Assembly (NCBI GenBank): GCA_014621425.1
Contig: JAANBB010000006.1
Location: 310,001-374,000, forward strand
From: Cylindrodendrum hubeiense
Lineage: Eukaryota > Ascomycota > Sordariomycetes > Hypocreales > Nectriaceae
DNA: 64,000 bases
Reading direction: 5' to 3'
A program made the position numbers and the translations under genes. Positions 10,776-22,859 of this stretch are shown here, piece by piece; within the stretch, counting starts at the first letter, position 1, and each line of letters begins with the position of its first letter. The notes under the pieces are model-generated. The model had not been told where the DNA came from and searched no databases. It saw only the letters and a program-made list of their open reading frames with translations.

Positions 10776-12891
10776 GTTGCGTGGCTTTGCGCAGACGACG
10801 ACGATACGAAATGAGGCTGGTGGCGCGTGGTGCTGTGGTGGCGCCAACTATTTCTACGAGGGAGTCAGAGTGGGGAACAATCCGGGATCCCCGCGTACGA
10901 ATAGCATCTGGATACGGACGAGGTGCAGCGTAGTCTAATCTGTAATAGTTAGCTTAGTAGTGAAACACGTGAGCCATACATCAAATGTCAACGGGTGGAT
11001 CGTTTGCCCGCGTCCGTGCAAGGATACAAGAGAACTGCTCCAAGCATACGGAGCATTTTTACAGCGTAGTCAAGCAGCTAATAATAAGACGGTTTACACT
11101 GGTACTGATCTGCCCATGCACGCTATTTAACACCCAGAATAGGTATCTGTACCCCAGGCCATTGCTATTGCATCGTATAACAGGCTGCAAAAAAGCGTAA
11201 AAAATGTAGATGGTATCACTTCTATATACTCATATATATCTTAACTCAGCTAGGAGTAAAAAAGATTATCCAGCTGGGTGCTGAAATTTGCGGCCATGGA
11301 TGGTACATCGCCATCAGAGAACCAGATTTGGGACCCAAACCCCCCAATACTCAATCATGAATCTGTTGGCAAATCACCTAGAGTATGAAGACGGCTTTGG
11401 GCTTGTCTCATCATGAACTCCAGGAGAGGATAGAGGTGCTCGTCCAAGGGGAGACTATCGCTTTCAAAGGGGACAATATCCTCGCCAGTGTGGGGCACTG
11501 ATAATCCATGTGTACCATCAGCATTGCGCTCGCAGTCCAACGAACTAAGAAGGGCGATCAATCACCCATAAGTCACATTCGCACGCCGTAATTTGGGTAA
11601 GAAGGTGACAGGGGAACTCACAATGCATTATCTCTAGCGTCACATCGGACAGGATTGTCCTACTCAGCCTCCCAAACCACCGAGGGCCGCCTTCGCTACT
11701 GAACCAAGATATGAGTTCGACTGTTGAATCTTGGCAGCAGGGCGTCGTATTTCGGCCGTTTCAAAGGAGAAGGTCACCGGCCGCGTTATTAGGAACCTTG
11801 TTGGCCTACGGCGTTTCTATATAACATGGATATAGCTCCTGCGGACTTGATCCTGAGAGGCCGCACGATCAAGGGTCTCTGATCAGTAGGATAACGGCAT
11901 TAGACGAACCGCCAAAATTAATTACATCTTGTTTCATTGCCTTGTCAGTGCTGCTTCGACAGCTCTTGTCTCTACATTTCCCTTCGTCTCAGTATCGTAG
12001 TCTGAAGGCATTGCGTGAGGTGCTTGCGGCCAATTTCTTTCTTGTCGGTCGTTGGACTACTTAATCCTGACCATTTCTCTGCCTTCACCTTTCCTGCCCT
12101 GGAGACGGGCCAAGTGCACTAAATGCATCACCCACCAACAAAATGTCTCCACTAGGGGCGCAGCGGAAGATCCCGAGACGCTCACATGGTCCATAGGTGG
12201 CCGCTTGCAACATCAACCAATCAATCACCTAGACCATTAATCTGCCTTGTCTTCATCTGGGCTGAAATGGATAGCGAGAGCCTGGGCAGCGAGAGCCTGG
12301 ACAGCGACAGCCTGGACCGGGGTCATTTGGTCGGCGACTACCGGGGGGGTAACCCACATCCCGACCGTTGGATCCCTCGGCGAATGGGTTTCCTTTTAGG
12401 TGCAGGTGAAACAGCCCGCAAATAGATACCACTCGCTGCGGCTGTAGAACTATTCTCCGCCGGTGCTTGTGAGCTGGCATGGACCGTGATACACAGCCTC
12501 ATCAAACAACAAGAGGATCTCGCGAGCCCGTATGTCATAGGGCACGATAGTAACGCCGGGTTCTTTCTGGGGTTGCGGCGATTGCGTTAGCGTGTGTCGG
12601 CCAATCTCAGCCCTGTCAACTGCTGGGCGGTGGGTACAATGGGCCCTGAGGGTTCAGGGGCTAAGATTTCAGCGTGTCTTCGCGCCCGGGTAATTCCACG
12701 CAGTGCACTTAGAGATCTTCATTTCTACAAGTGGGACGGCATGCACAGCCTGGAGTCCATGTTTAAATAGATTCGCCGTGTCGTTACTGCTTCTGCATTC
12801 TCGCCGCATCGCTCTCACTTCTATTCTTCAAGCAACAACCCGACTTTACCACAGGACCAAGGAACCTCTCAGCCCCGATAACTTGTTCAAG
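10776..12891. other. Intergenic region with a possible gene remnant
   Basis: About 2.1 kb between divergent genes. On the minus strand, 11355-11556 encodes about 67 residues (SLDCERNADG... to LGDLPTDS then TAG). It can be joined across a GT-AG intron (about 11557-11630) to a short upstream exon reading DNPVRCDARDNAL. It could be the 3' end of a lost regulator, but the family is not recognisable. At 12260-12320 there is an imperfect 15-bp repeat around AGCGAGAGCCTGG. A TATA-like CTATATAA lies near 11816. Confidence 0.3.
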
Positions 12892-13660
12892 ATGGCAAAG
12901 GCACGAGCACAACCAAATATCTCCGTGTACCACATCCTCCCATGGTACATCGCCAAACTATCGCAAACGATATCGGCATGCATTGTTTCGGTGATCATGT
13001 TCCAAATCAGGGGTGATGGGGTTGAGGCCATCCGCTCTACCCCAACGACGTTATATATCGTAAGTCTTGTAGGAGAGTCCCCATACTAAGAGACGTATTA
13101 ATTTGAAATAACAGCTTCATGCCGTGGCAATTATCACCATTATTGCCAATCTAGCCATGGGGGTTTGGATCAACCGCCGAGGTGCTATACCTAAAATAAG
13201 TGGAATCGTAAACACCATCCTTGCGATCTTATGGGCGGCTGGTTATGGCTTTCTTCTATCCTCTGTTGCATCCATCATAACCCTGCCCTGTTCTGCCACA
13301 AATTTCGTCACCGATTATGCAATCAGTTCCTGTCGCTATTACAAGGTTCTGGTTGCCTTTGGAGCTACTGGCCTGTAAGTCTTCGAACCTTAGGGAGCAC
13401 CTGGTTGCTTCCCGGAGACCTGCAAATGCAATATCTAATCTGATTTCAGGGTGAGCACCATTGCCATGGTTGTTTTAGATGTCTTGGCCGTGCGAAAGAT
13501 GAAGCAAGAAAAGGTCATTGTGGCGGATCATGAACGGCTGCTAGTTGGACCTGGTGCTCAAACCAGCTACCGACGTGTGACGGATGAAGAACGGGAGCTT
13601 TCAACAATGGCACACCCAGGTCTCGAACCTACGAGACATGAGAGGGCCCCGATGCGGTAA
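12892..13660 (+). CDS. Four-helix membrane protein, MARVEL-like
   Basis: Three exons (12892-13059, 13115-13374, 13450-13660) give 212 residues. The ATG is preceded by CAAG, and both introns are 55-75 bp GT-AG with TAAC-type or CTAAT-type branch sequences. Four hydrophobic segments are seen at about residues 17-38, 57-78, 88-112 and 138-160, with a Cys pair in the loop between helices three and four (LPCSATNF and ISSCRYY). The tail is hydrophilic and charged and ends TRHERAPMR. This layout fits small fungal MARVEL-domain proteins of the plasma membrane or secretory pathway. The family call rests on topology, not on a diagnostic motif. Confidence 0.72.
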
Positions 13661-16389
13661 ACAAGAACACAAAGATAAAAACAAGGTGGAATAGTGTCGT
13701 ATCATGTGGCATATTAGATGGTCTACCAAAATTCGACACTGTCTTGTCATATAGGATCCTCACGATGAGCAATAGACACCCTTTACGTATATTATATGAT
13801 TAGTTCAATTGCCGCTGAATTATATGAAAATGGTTGCGGTGCAAGTGTGATTTTCCCATTGACTCGGCCAGTAAATCTAAAATTACGATATATTGAGCTT
13901 TATGCTACAAAGTGAAATCGCATCAAGCCTGTGGCTGTGTCCATCCGGTTATACGGAATTACGGCCGTGTATCATTAATTGGGATGGAATGAGGTACAAT
14001 TAGTTTGCCATGACGTTTAAGCTCCTCAAAGATCCTAGTTATGACGACAGCCGATGCTCGTGTAAAGAACGGGGGTCCACCTCGGGCATCTAATTTTAAT
14101 ATCGGCGACCATCCTGATATCTGCCCCATACTACCACAAAGTAGGCCCCACCTTGGCAGCTCGGGCATCTAATCTTGACATCGGCGACCATCTTGAAACC
14201 GTAATGAAGTCATGCAGGGGTGGCTTCCAAAAACAGTACCGAAGTTCTCATCAGAGGATTCCATCAATCATGGGTTGATAAGGTTCAATTGGCTCGCAAG
14301 AAAAATCGCCAAGCCTTAAGATGCCTTATCAACATGCATGTGGGACTGCCCCCAGAGAGCAATAATATTGAGGCGTAAATGAAACTCATGAGCATCCACT
14401 CATGAAACATCCTGGGACAACCAAAAGTTCAATTTCGGAGTGGGATGATAAACGCAACATCACGCTGTGTAATATAGTAGTACGATCAGTGTTTAATTCG
14501 ACTTGTTTTAAGAATGAGTCAAGGAATCAATTTGCAACGCTCAATTCACTATTTAGCTATAAATCTTCATTGCGATATCTCCTTGGTGAGGATTAGCGAT
14601 TTGAAGCATCAAGACACTGTCTCCTTACTCCTTCAGGACCAGGATAACTGTAACGTCTTCCAAACATCAACAACTTTAATTCCTTGATCCTGCATGCGAT
14701 ATCATATGAGTAATTCTTTTCTTACACATCTTCAAGTTGGACCTCAATCAACACTAGTTGTTCCAGTGATTGAGTTAACTTCCTTCAGATCGCTTCCATG
14801 CGATGATTGTACAAATGGTAATTCTCCGATATGGCCTTAGTGCTATCAAATACCACTCGGACTATCAGCTTTGCGGCAGAAGGGACCTGGTAAGTCTCCG
14901 CGCATTTAGGTTATCATGCAAAGCGGCAGCGCCACCTCACAGGAATACTGACTGCTCGAAATTATTTTCTAGACGATTAAATATTAACCGGGGGCCCAGA
15001 TGATATTCTAAGGAACTCTAGGGCTAGAAATTTAATCCGCTCCTTAGCGCACATTGTCTCCGATTACGGGCGCCGCCCTCTGGAACCGAGTTTATCCAGC
15101 GCTGTAATCACCACGGTTCTGGATAGCTTGATCAGTTCAGAGGGAAGAGACTAGATTTGGAGCTTCATAATCTCCATGCTTTACGCCACAAGGTTCGATT
15201 GTACAAAATACATCACGTCTCCAGTGCCCAAGATTACCTGTGGTCCAAAGCCATTACCAGGATCAGGGCTCGATATCATCGTAGTCAAGCCGCAGGGGTA
15301 CCAGCCGAAGTCACTTTGTCTTGATCTTGCAGTCGGCAGGTTGTGTATGAGTGCCGTGGGAGACTGAGTTTTCCTGGGTTAGCTATCGAGGCTGTCGTCA
15401 GACATAGCTGTCCGTATTCATTGATGCCCGCTAGTCGGCCATGTCACTACTCTATGTGTTTGTCCTTGGTCTTGAATTTCTCCAGGCTGTCTGCGCCAGC
15501 TATTTGAGGCCTTGGATGTGAATCTGTAGGAAGTTCGGCCCAATCTTTGCCAACCAGAAGTTTCGTTCGCCTCCAACAACTCCTTAATTTCCCGGCGAAC
15601 CTGAACTAGGCCAGTTGCTTTGATCTTATGATGGACACCCAAGAAGGCTTCCGGGGAGCTCTCCAGCTTACCCTAAAGGAGCGCCGGGGTGACACGTGTG
15701 ATTCGTACGCAGATGTGGATTTTGGATGTTAGTTCAGGGCGGCAGGCGTCTCAAAGGTCATGTTGGGCTTCCCTTAAAGATATTTGCGAGGCATACGCTG
15801 CCTTGATATTGACAAATCGTCATAGTTGGCTGGCGGATAGCTCCTGCTTTCTATCTACACAGGTCTCAAAGCAGGTCTAAATTCAATATAAGTTTGTGAT
15901 CCTACGGGTTGCAATAAGATCCTTGAGAAAGACGAGGTGGCGGTCTTGAGACGAGACCCCTGACTTAGCAGCCATTTGATGTGACATCTTTGGAGTCTAG
16001 GATTGCAAGCGATTGCTGCAATCCTTGTTTCTGGGTTTCAGAAAGGAACTCATCATGTCAACGAGTGGGTCCGATAGCAAAGTCAACTCTGCAAAGGCCC
16101 GGATCTTCAATGCAAGCTATATCAGACAGACTGGATGAAGGATGCAATTGAGTACGGTGGAAGCTCTTGTCTTCCTATACAGATGACCATCTTACAGACT
16201 GTCTTTTATCGAGATATCTAGGGCTGGTAGGAAGATCAAGATCATAAGGATGGAATGGTCCTGATTGCAGTCATATATATAAGACACGGATCCGATCCGG
16301 ATCCCAAAGGAAAGGCGGCCCCGCTAGCTATCTTCATTCCTTCTGACAAGCTAGGTCGGTTCCATCTTGAATTTAACCTAGGTCTAGTT

Positions 16390-17060
16390 GCAGTCATCCC
16401 AAGTAATAGACTTCAAACCTGGCCCAACCTCAATGATCTAGATCGTCAGCTTCCTACGGAATCATTGATCCAAGGTTATCTGAAACCCGAATCCATATGG
16501 ATGAAAAGCTGGCCATTCACTCCACTAGATAGATAAAGAAAGGTAATATCTTCCATCGTGATCAAACTGCTCCATCCAATCCATCTTGTCTGATCAACCA
16601 CAGCGGCTTGTTCTCAGTAGGAAGTTTTGCATTCATTTTGGATTATCTATTTAACTTGATTAGTAAATCATTAACATTAATGAGACTTTGGTTACAGCGA
16701 GTTAGACAATTCACCTTCACCATCAGAGGCATCACCACCTATGATCAATTGAGACCATTTTCGGCCCACTTTAGTAGCGTCATTCATCGGACAGCGCGGA
16801 TTGGATGGAACATCTTGATGGTGCAAGATCTTGTCTTTCCTATTTGGTGGGGAGAAATTCCGCTGTTTATCCTCGGGGATCCGGCTGATCCGGCCAACTC
16901 GGATATCCTCGGATCATTGACGTGGTAGGAAGTCGGCGTTCTAAGTTGTCGAGGTTGATATAGGTTTTATTGTATCCTCGTACTGATGCGGCATAAACAA
17001 GAATGATCTTTCCTATCAGATCTTGTTGCCTGACATCCTGTAGTGAATCGGTCAATTAGA
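16390..17060. repeat. Diverged inverted repeat arms
   Basis: Plus-strand 16423-16483 reads CCCAACCTCAATGATCTAGA, then a CGTCAGCTTCCTAC block and ATTGATCCAAGG. The reverse complement of about 16897-16965 reads ATCAACCTCGACAACTTAGA, then CGCCGACTTCCTACC and AATGATCCGAGG. The arms are roughly 60-70 bp with many substitutions, separated by about 420 bp. GGATCC/GATCCG-rich palindromes flank both. This looks like the relic of a non-autonomous inverted-repeat element, though no target-site duplication is evident. Confidence 0.4.
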
Positions 17061-17889
17061 CTATACTGTGAGTGGTTTCTGTCAGTTTTGTCTATCATGT
17101 TCACATTGACCCCAGTCTCGACCCTCCTTGCTGTTGCAAACGCGTAACCACTACAGTCGCTGCCGATTTACTTTTGGATGGGCTGTTAGGGTTTGTAGTC
17201 TGTCTTGCATCATCCCGTCACACACTAGTTTTGGCCTATGGTGCTGGTGGATCTCCTCGATCCATCGGGATACAACTGCTTGGAATCTTCATTAGCCAGC
17301 GCTGGTGTTGCATTTTCCAACTATTGCCAAATTAGAATGAACAGTCCGCTGGTGCCCAGTTCAATGATAGCCTATACTGGATTTGACGGTTGGAAGGTGA
17401 TTGCTCTTCTTCTTAGGCTTCTTGTCTATTGACATACTATCAATGCAGCCAATGCAGTCTGGTGCCTCTCGGGCAGGAATTTTGGACGAGGGAAGGTTGA
17501 CAATAACTTTGCGGCTCTTTTGGCATACTTTTACGGCATCCCCAGCCTCTACCCCCATGGGAATGACCCTCTTGCTACAGGGACACACGTAACCCTCCTG
17601 GATAAAGCAGCACACCCGGCTCTCCCACGCCTGGGTCAACCATTCCACATCGACCGTGACATTAGGAGTCGCGCTGACGAGAGGCCTCGGAAATGAAAGT
17701 CCCACAGAGTGCCTGTGCGAGAGCCACCCCCATCTCGCCCCATCCTGAAGAAATATTTTATCGTTGGTGGGTCTCGGACCATATTTCTATCTCCATCCAG
17801 AGCGACTGGTAGTTATGTGGTTTAATGTTGAACATTCATATGCAGTGGTTTCCAAGTTCGATTTCATTGCATGAGAGCTCCTTCGATTC

Positions 17890-17944
17890 GATTGCCAAGG
17901 AGACTTATCTGATTGCCAAGGGGAATTATCTGATTGCCATTGAC
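17890..17944. repeat. 21-bp tandem repeat, about 2.6 copies
   Basis: The unit GATTGCCAAGG followed by RRAYTTATCT starts at 17890, 17911 and 17932; the third copy is partial. It lies in non-coding sequence upstream of the carboxypeptidase gene. Confidence 0.75.
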
Positions 17945-18371
17945 GGCACATCTGACCATTAGACTTTGAAACCGGCACCCTTGCTATGGAGGTGGGTCTA
18001 TATACCGACCGGTATTTATCCCTTTCTAGGTTGACACCCCCGCAAATAATAATGCCTGCCTTAACACTGGTCGTTTTCATGCTTTGAGTTGCATCAGATT
18101 TGATTGCAGCTCCATTATTTTCTGAAAGGAGAAGTCAATCACCGACCAACGCGCAAAACCATATACTATGTAACCGTCCAGTATGATCCTGAGTGATTTG
18201 TTTCACAGATACACCAATTACAGCCGGATTTCGTCAGCAATGGAGAATTTTTGTAAGCTGGCCAGTCGTCATCTCAGCTCACCAAGGCCCAAAGCGCCCG
18301 CATATATCACAACTATTCCCAACCATTTCCAATCATCACCAACCACAGTAATACGGGAATAAAGTTTGCCG

Positions 18372-20317
18372 ATGATGGGAATAGTAAATGTTCTATTGAC
18401 AGGCTTTCTTGGCCTTGCCACAGCTCAATTCCCTCAAAAACCAGTTGGCGTCGTGACGGTCAATTCTAGATTTCACGAAAATGTTTCCATTTCCTACAAA
18501 GAGGTAATGAAATCCTTATGATCCAAACTAAACGCTTACTAAACAATCATAGCCTAAAATCTGCGAGACGACTCCGGGAGTGAAATCTTATTCAGGTTAT
18601 GTCCACCTCCCTCCAGGATTTCTAGGCGAGGACAGCGAGCAGGACTACCCAGTTAACACGTACGTGGTGTGTTTTATTCGATACCACTTTTCTAATACAT
18701 ATATACAGATTCTTTTGGTTCTTCGAGGCTAGAAAAGATCCCAAGAATGCTCCCCTGGCAATCTGGATCAATGGCGGACCAGGCGAGTCATCTTTGACTG
18801 GCCTGCTAGCTGAAAACGGCCCTTGCATTGTGCAGCCCGATTCAAAGTCGACGCGCCTTAATCCGTGGAGCTGGAATAATGAAGTGAATATGCTCTACTT
18901 GGATCAGCCGACCCAGGTTGGCTTTTCTTACGATGTTCTAACCAACTGTTCGGTCGATTACAACGACTATTGGCTTGAGTTTGAGATGACCCCGAAAGAT
19001 TTTGGCGGAGAAGTGCCCAGCGTCAACCTCACATCACGAGTCGGTACTTTTGGAAGTCAAAACGCAAATAACACTGCCAATAGTACTGTGCACGCAGCCC
19101 ATGTGCTGTGGCACTTTGCTCAGACCTGGTTTTTCGAGTTTCCTCATTATAAGCCTATTAATGATAAGATCAGTCTGTGGACAGAGAGCTATGGAGGGCG
19201 TTTTGGCCCGGGATTCTTTCAATTTTTCCAAGAACAGAATGAAAAGATCGAAAATGGCACAATTGAGGACAAGAGCGCACACTACTTGCACCTTGATAGC
19301 CTCGGCCTCGTCAATGGCCTATTGGATATGCCAATCCAGGGAGAGAGTTACAATAAGTTTCCCTACAACAACGCAAGTTTTCCAACCACTCATACTTCCG
19401 GAGATATTTTCTAACACAATTAGACATACGGCCTTGAATTCTTTGACGAATCTACCTATGAGGAGCTGATGTACAACTGGACTCGACCAGATGGCTGTCT
19501 GGAGCAAACCCTGGCCTGTGAGGATTGGCTAAAGAGCGGGAATTCTGAAAAGATATCCGAAGTCTGCAACACAGCAGTAGAGTGCAACGACATTGCTCCA
19601 ACCCTCTATACAATTCTAGAACAGGGAGCTTGGGTAGACATTGCCCACCCGGCATATGACCCGTTTCCCCCAGGACACTTTAGAGGCTGGCTCACACAGG
19701 AAAGTGTGCTTTCCGCACTAGGCGTCCCGGTCAACTTTACTGCTATCTCTACTATCGTGTCCGATAACTTCGACGCGACGTGGGACATGTATCAAGGAGG
19801 CTTCCTTGAGTCTGTTGGGTCCCTACTGGACAGCGGCATCAAAGTACACATGATGTATGGCGATCGCGACTATGCCTGCTGCTGGACTGGTGGTGAGGGT
19901 GTCAGTCTCGCCGTCCCGTATTCACGGGCTGATGATTTCGCCAAAGCCGGATACGCACCGTTGATGACTGCCGACGGCGAGAGCGGCATGACTCGCCAGT
20001 TTGGCAACTTCAGCTTTACACGCGTGTATCAGGCTGGCCATCAGCTTCCTGCATACCAACCTGCGGCCGCCTACGACATCTTCATGCGCGCTATGTTCAA
20101 CCGGGATATTGCTACTGGAAGGGTGCCGGTCACGGACGAGTTCTCAACACATGGGCCCACAGACACTTGGCATATTAAGAACGAGGCGCCTGTGGCTCCA
20201 GAACCAAAATGCTACGTGTTGAAGCCTGATACTTGCTTGCCCGACGTCTGGACTGAGGTTGCGGCTGGTCGGGCGCTCATTAAAGACTGGTATGTTGTCG
20301 AAGGTGCAAAGTCATAA
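18372..20317 (+). CDS. Secreted serine carboxypeptidase, peptidase family S10
   Basis: Four exons (18372-18503, 18553-18659, 18709-19372, 19424-20317) give 598 residues. Residues 1-18 form a signal peptide ([12 protein letters not shown]). INGGPGESS near 100-108 supplies the oxyanion-hole region. [12 protein letters not shown] carries the catalytic Ser (about residue 240). [10 protein letters not shown] near 446 carries the catalytic Asp, and [13 protein letters not shown] near 507 the His. Many N-glycosylation sequons are present. The family removes C-terminal amino acids from peptides at acid pH, in the vacuole or outside the cell; no vacuolar signal is evident. The third intron is GC-AG: only a GCAAGT donor at 19373 restores the frame and the conserved NNTYG junction. 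Confidence 0.95.
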
Positions 20318-20633
20318 TAATGGAAACACATGCACGTCACTTAAATAATAGTAAAGAGGGGGAGAGGACAAAAATTGTATGCTGGATTAATAAGCTAAGA
20401 TTAAAAGAGTGTATGAATCTAAAGCATGTAATCAGAATGAAAACAAGACAATAGAAACACTCAATTAATAGGCATTAAAGAAAGCAGCATGGCAATAATT
20501 ATAGGCCAGATCAACAAGGCGGGATCAAAAGAGGTAAATGCATGACTCCTAAGCTTGTAATCAGAGGAAAGACAAGACAAAGAGAGTCTTGTGCAGCTCA
20601 ATTGAGTTCAGTGTGGTGGACAAGGCAAGACCG
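20318..20633. other. Intergenic, convergent 3' ends
   Basis: A short A-rich gap between convergent genes. It contains two similar A/G-rich stretches (AAGACAAGACAA types near 20444 and 20570) and no coding signal. Confidence 0.45.
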
Positions 20634-22409
20634 TCAAGGGGCGGTAACAGAGTTCCTGATAGAAGCCAAGATATCATCTGATAGGTGGGAAATATTTGCC
20701 TCGCTAAAAGAGCCACGATGTGACGACAAAAAGGTCGCCAGGTGTGAATTCAATGCTTCTTGGAGGCTGTGGCCAATGAGGGCAAGAGGTTCAGCGAGCC
20801 CTTCCTTGATAAATGGTGAATCTGGTGGGTCATCGTCGAAGAGCTGATGCCACAAGTCAAACCATTTCGACTTGTCATCGTCAGAGTGGCGCAACTTGAG
20901 CATGTCTAATTCTTCGACGAGCAAGCCTTCGGATCTCGGGGCTTCGCGACAGGAACCGTCACGAATATGGTCTTCGAATAGCTCCCGAGACTGGGACACG
21001 GCCCTGCACTTGGAGCAACAGTTGGAGGCGTTGATGGTGTGGCATCGCCTGAGATGTTGCTTGACGTCGAAAAGGCGTCTGAGTTGGTATTTGCCAGCGC
21101 AGCGGTAGTGTCTTACGGGGTCCAGTTTGTAAAACGGACAAGCCCAGTTTGTTTCCTCGTTCGGACCACCATCAGCGTCCTCGCGGGCGTCTTGGTGCGG
21201 GTCGACTTGTCGTTGCCTTTTCCTGATTCTTGGGCTGTCGTGGCCTGTCGCACCACGCTTTCTTGTTGTTCCCGAGGCGGTGATGTTTCTGGCTTCGGGA
21301 GGAGTGGTGCGACGGCGAGCCCTCGAAGATGACGCTGGAATGGGCGCGGTCTCGGAAATATGACGACTTGACTGAGGGACGAGACCAGAGGGCGGAGGGT
21401 TGCTTGACGCCTCGGGAGGTGGGTATCCTTGGGGGTTCAGAGGCCGGCTCGAGGTGGTGCTCCTCTGCTGTTCTGTGCGGGCTGGCGGCACTGGTCTGGA
21501 GTCGGCGGCTTGGAGGAGTCTGGAGTCGACGACTTGGGACAGTCTCGGGTCGACGGCTTGAGGCAGTCTCGAGTCGATGGCTGGAGGCAGTCTCGAGTCG
21601 ACGGCTGGAGGCTGTCCCAAGTCGACGGCTGGGGGTAGTCTCGAGTCGACGGCTTGGAGCAGAGGCGGAGGGTTCGAAGCCAAAGTGCCAGCTGGTAGAC
21701 GCGATCCTGTTGTAAGTGGCTCAGCAGGAGGAGTTTGGATTACCTTGGGCAGTTGGTGCGTAGCAGGGGACACAGAACGGTTGACATGAGGATGCGGAAG
21801 AGGCACATGGCCATCTTGCACGACACCTTTTCTGTGAGCATCTACCCTGACGGGAGGCGAGCACACGTGCCCTGTTTGCTTGCAGCGCTTACACGTGGAA
21901 TCAGTAGCGTCGTTTTCAAAGACACACTTCTTCTTGTCCTTCCTGCAGCTAACACATTTGTAAAAGCTCAGCCTGCGAGGTTTTTTTGCCTGTTCGGCGT
22001 GCTCCTCGTAGATGCGAAACGGAGAAGTCGAGCCTTGGAAGACGCTGCTTGGTGGCGTACCATGTCCATGGCGGGCGGCATAAAAGCGGCCGGCGGCGGT
22101 CTTGTTGGAGCGTGTGGCGTCAGCGAGGAGATGACTCGGTAGAGCGATATGGGATAACCGAGGGTAACGCACCTGGTAGGCGACTGAGCCCGCGTTTTGC
22201 AATGAGGCGGTGGTCATTAAAGTGAAGCCATACGTCGAGGACTGCCGGGAACGTAACGAACCGGGCGTAGTCGTCGAGGTGGGTTTGGCAAGCACCGAAA
22301 TGTCACGATGTTGACGTGATGAGAAACGACACAATTGCGGCGACGGAGACGAAGCGGACAGAGAATAATTATGGCTGGAAGCAGGCCGCAGCCACGTGAC
22401 GAGAGTCAT
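20634..22409 (-). CDS. Zn(II)2Cys6 regulator with a second C2H2-like zinc module
   Basis: The open frame covers 591 codons. At residues 152-183 it has C-x2-C-x6-C-x10-C-x2-C-x6-C with the basic loop RKDKKK, a canonical GAL4-type binuclear zinc cluster. A Pro-rich linker follows with about seven copies of a nine-residue unit (AVDSRLPPA variants, residues about 252-310). A basic segment RIRKRQR precedes a second module (residues about 424-488): CPFYKLDP, then DVKQHLRRCH, then CSKC and a terminal H...C, the pattern of the common fungal C2H2-like domain. A nuclear DNA-binding role is expected. The true start is uncertain: the frame's ATG at 22409 is used, but MTTASLQ at 22217 with a downstream intron is possible. 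Confidence 0.78.
   Translation of the reverse strand: MTLVTWLRPASSHNYSLSASSPSPQLCRFSSRQHRDISVLAKPTSTTTPGSLRSRQSSTYGFTLMTTASLQNAGSVAYQVRYPRLSHIALPSHLLADATRSNKTAAGRFYAARHGHGTPPSSVFQGSTSPFRIYEEHAEQAKKPRRLSFYKCVSCRKDKKKCVFENDATDSTCKRCKQTGHVCSPPVRVDAHRKGVVQDGHVPLPHPHVNRSVSPATHQLPKVIQTPPAEPLTTGSRLPAGTLASNPPPLLQAVDSRLPPAVDLGQPPAVDSRLPPAIDSRLPQAVDPRLSQVVDSRLLQAADSRPVPPARTEQQRSTTSSRPLNPQGYPPPEASSNPPPSGLVPQSSRHISETAPIPASSSRARRRTTPPEARNITASGTTRKRGATGHDSPRIRKRQRQVDPHQDAREDADGGPNEETNWACPFYKLDPVRHYRCAGKYQLRRLFDVKQHLRRCHTINASNCCSKCRAVSQSRELFEDHIRDGSCREAPRSEGLLVEELDMLKLRHSDDDKSKWFDLWHQLFDDDPPDSPFIKEGLAEPLALIGHSLQEALNSHLATFLSSHRGSFSEANISHLSDDILASIRNSVTAP
21496..21660 (-). repeat. In-frame 24-30 bp tandem repeat within the zinc-finger gene
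   Basis: About seven imperfect copies of a unit containing GTCGACGGCTGGAGGCAGTC (plus-strand spelling) encode the AVDSRLPPA-type residues. Every unit length is a multiple of three, so copy-number change keeps the frame. It lies between the two zinc modules. Confidence 0.85.
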
Positions 22410-22859
22410 TTTATTGGTCCAAGACGCTGGCGTCGGGCGGGCTGAACACGAAGCAAAGCATCAAGGTCCTTACATGCTACGCTTTGCATAGTCGATCAGA
22501 TTCTACGTGGGAATATAGCAATAGCTGACGCACAGGGAGAGAGGGACATGGTCGTGAGAGCATACAGGAAAGAAAAAGCGAGGATTGTGGGGATGAGGCG
22601 TCGGCCGAAAGCACGTCGCCTTGTTGGCGGCCGCCCAGTGCAAATGACGGTGTGAGTGGGGGTTTGGCACTGGGCCCAGGCGGCGTCGCAGTCCTTTGGC
22701 AACAGGACTCGACATGACAAGCCAGGACAAGACGTAATGTGACACGTCGCGGCAGGGCACGGCTGCTGGGGTGCGTGATCTGGCGGGTGGCGAGAGCCGA
22801 ACGAGGGATATGACTGTGCTGTAGGTGCACAGTAATAACCAGGTTTATCGTCGCAGGCA

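Larger units (their letters stand above)
13661..18371. other. Gene-poor AT-rich region with degenerate repeats
   Basis: About 4.7 kb with no credible complete gene. A short segment is duplicated at 14080-14115 and 14158-14195 (both read CTCGGGCATCTAAT, then ATCGGCGACCATC). At 16.2-17.06 kb there are related segments in opposite orientation (listed separately). A minus-strand frame at about 17361-17790 is open for some 140 codons with six Cys and reads protein-like (VEWLTQAWESRVCCF), but it has no ATG at its head and no family I know. Otherwise I see decayed sequence. Confidence 0.4.

Noticed and set aside
13661..18371. Retrotransposon in the 13.7-18.4 kb desert
   Set aside because: I found no reverse-transcriptase, integrase or protease motif and no long terminal repeats, only short diverged repeats.
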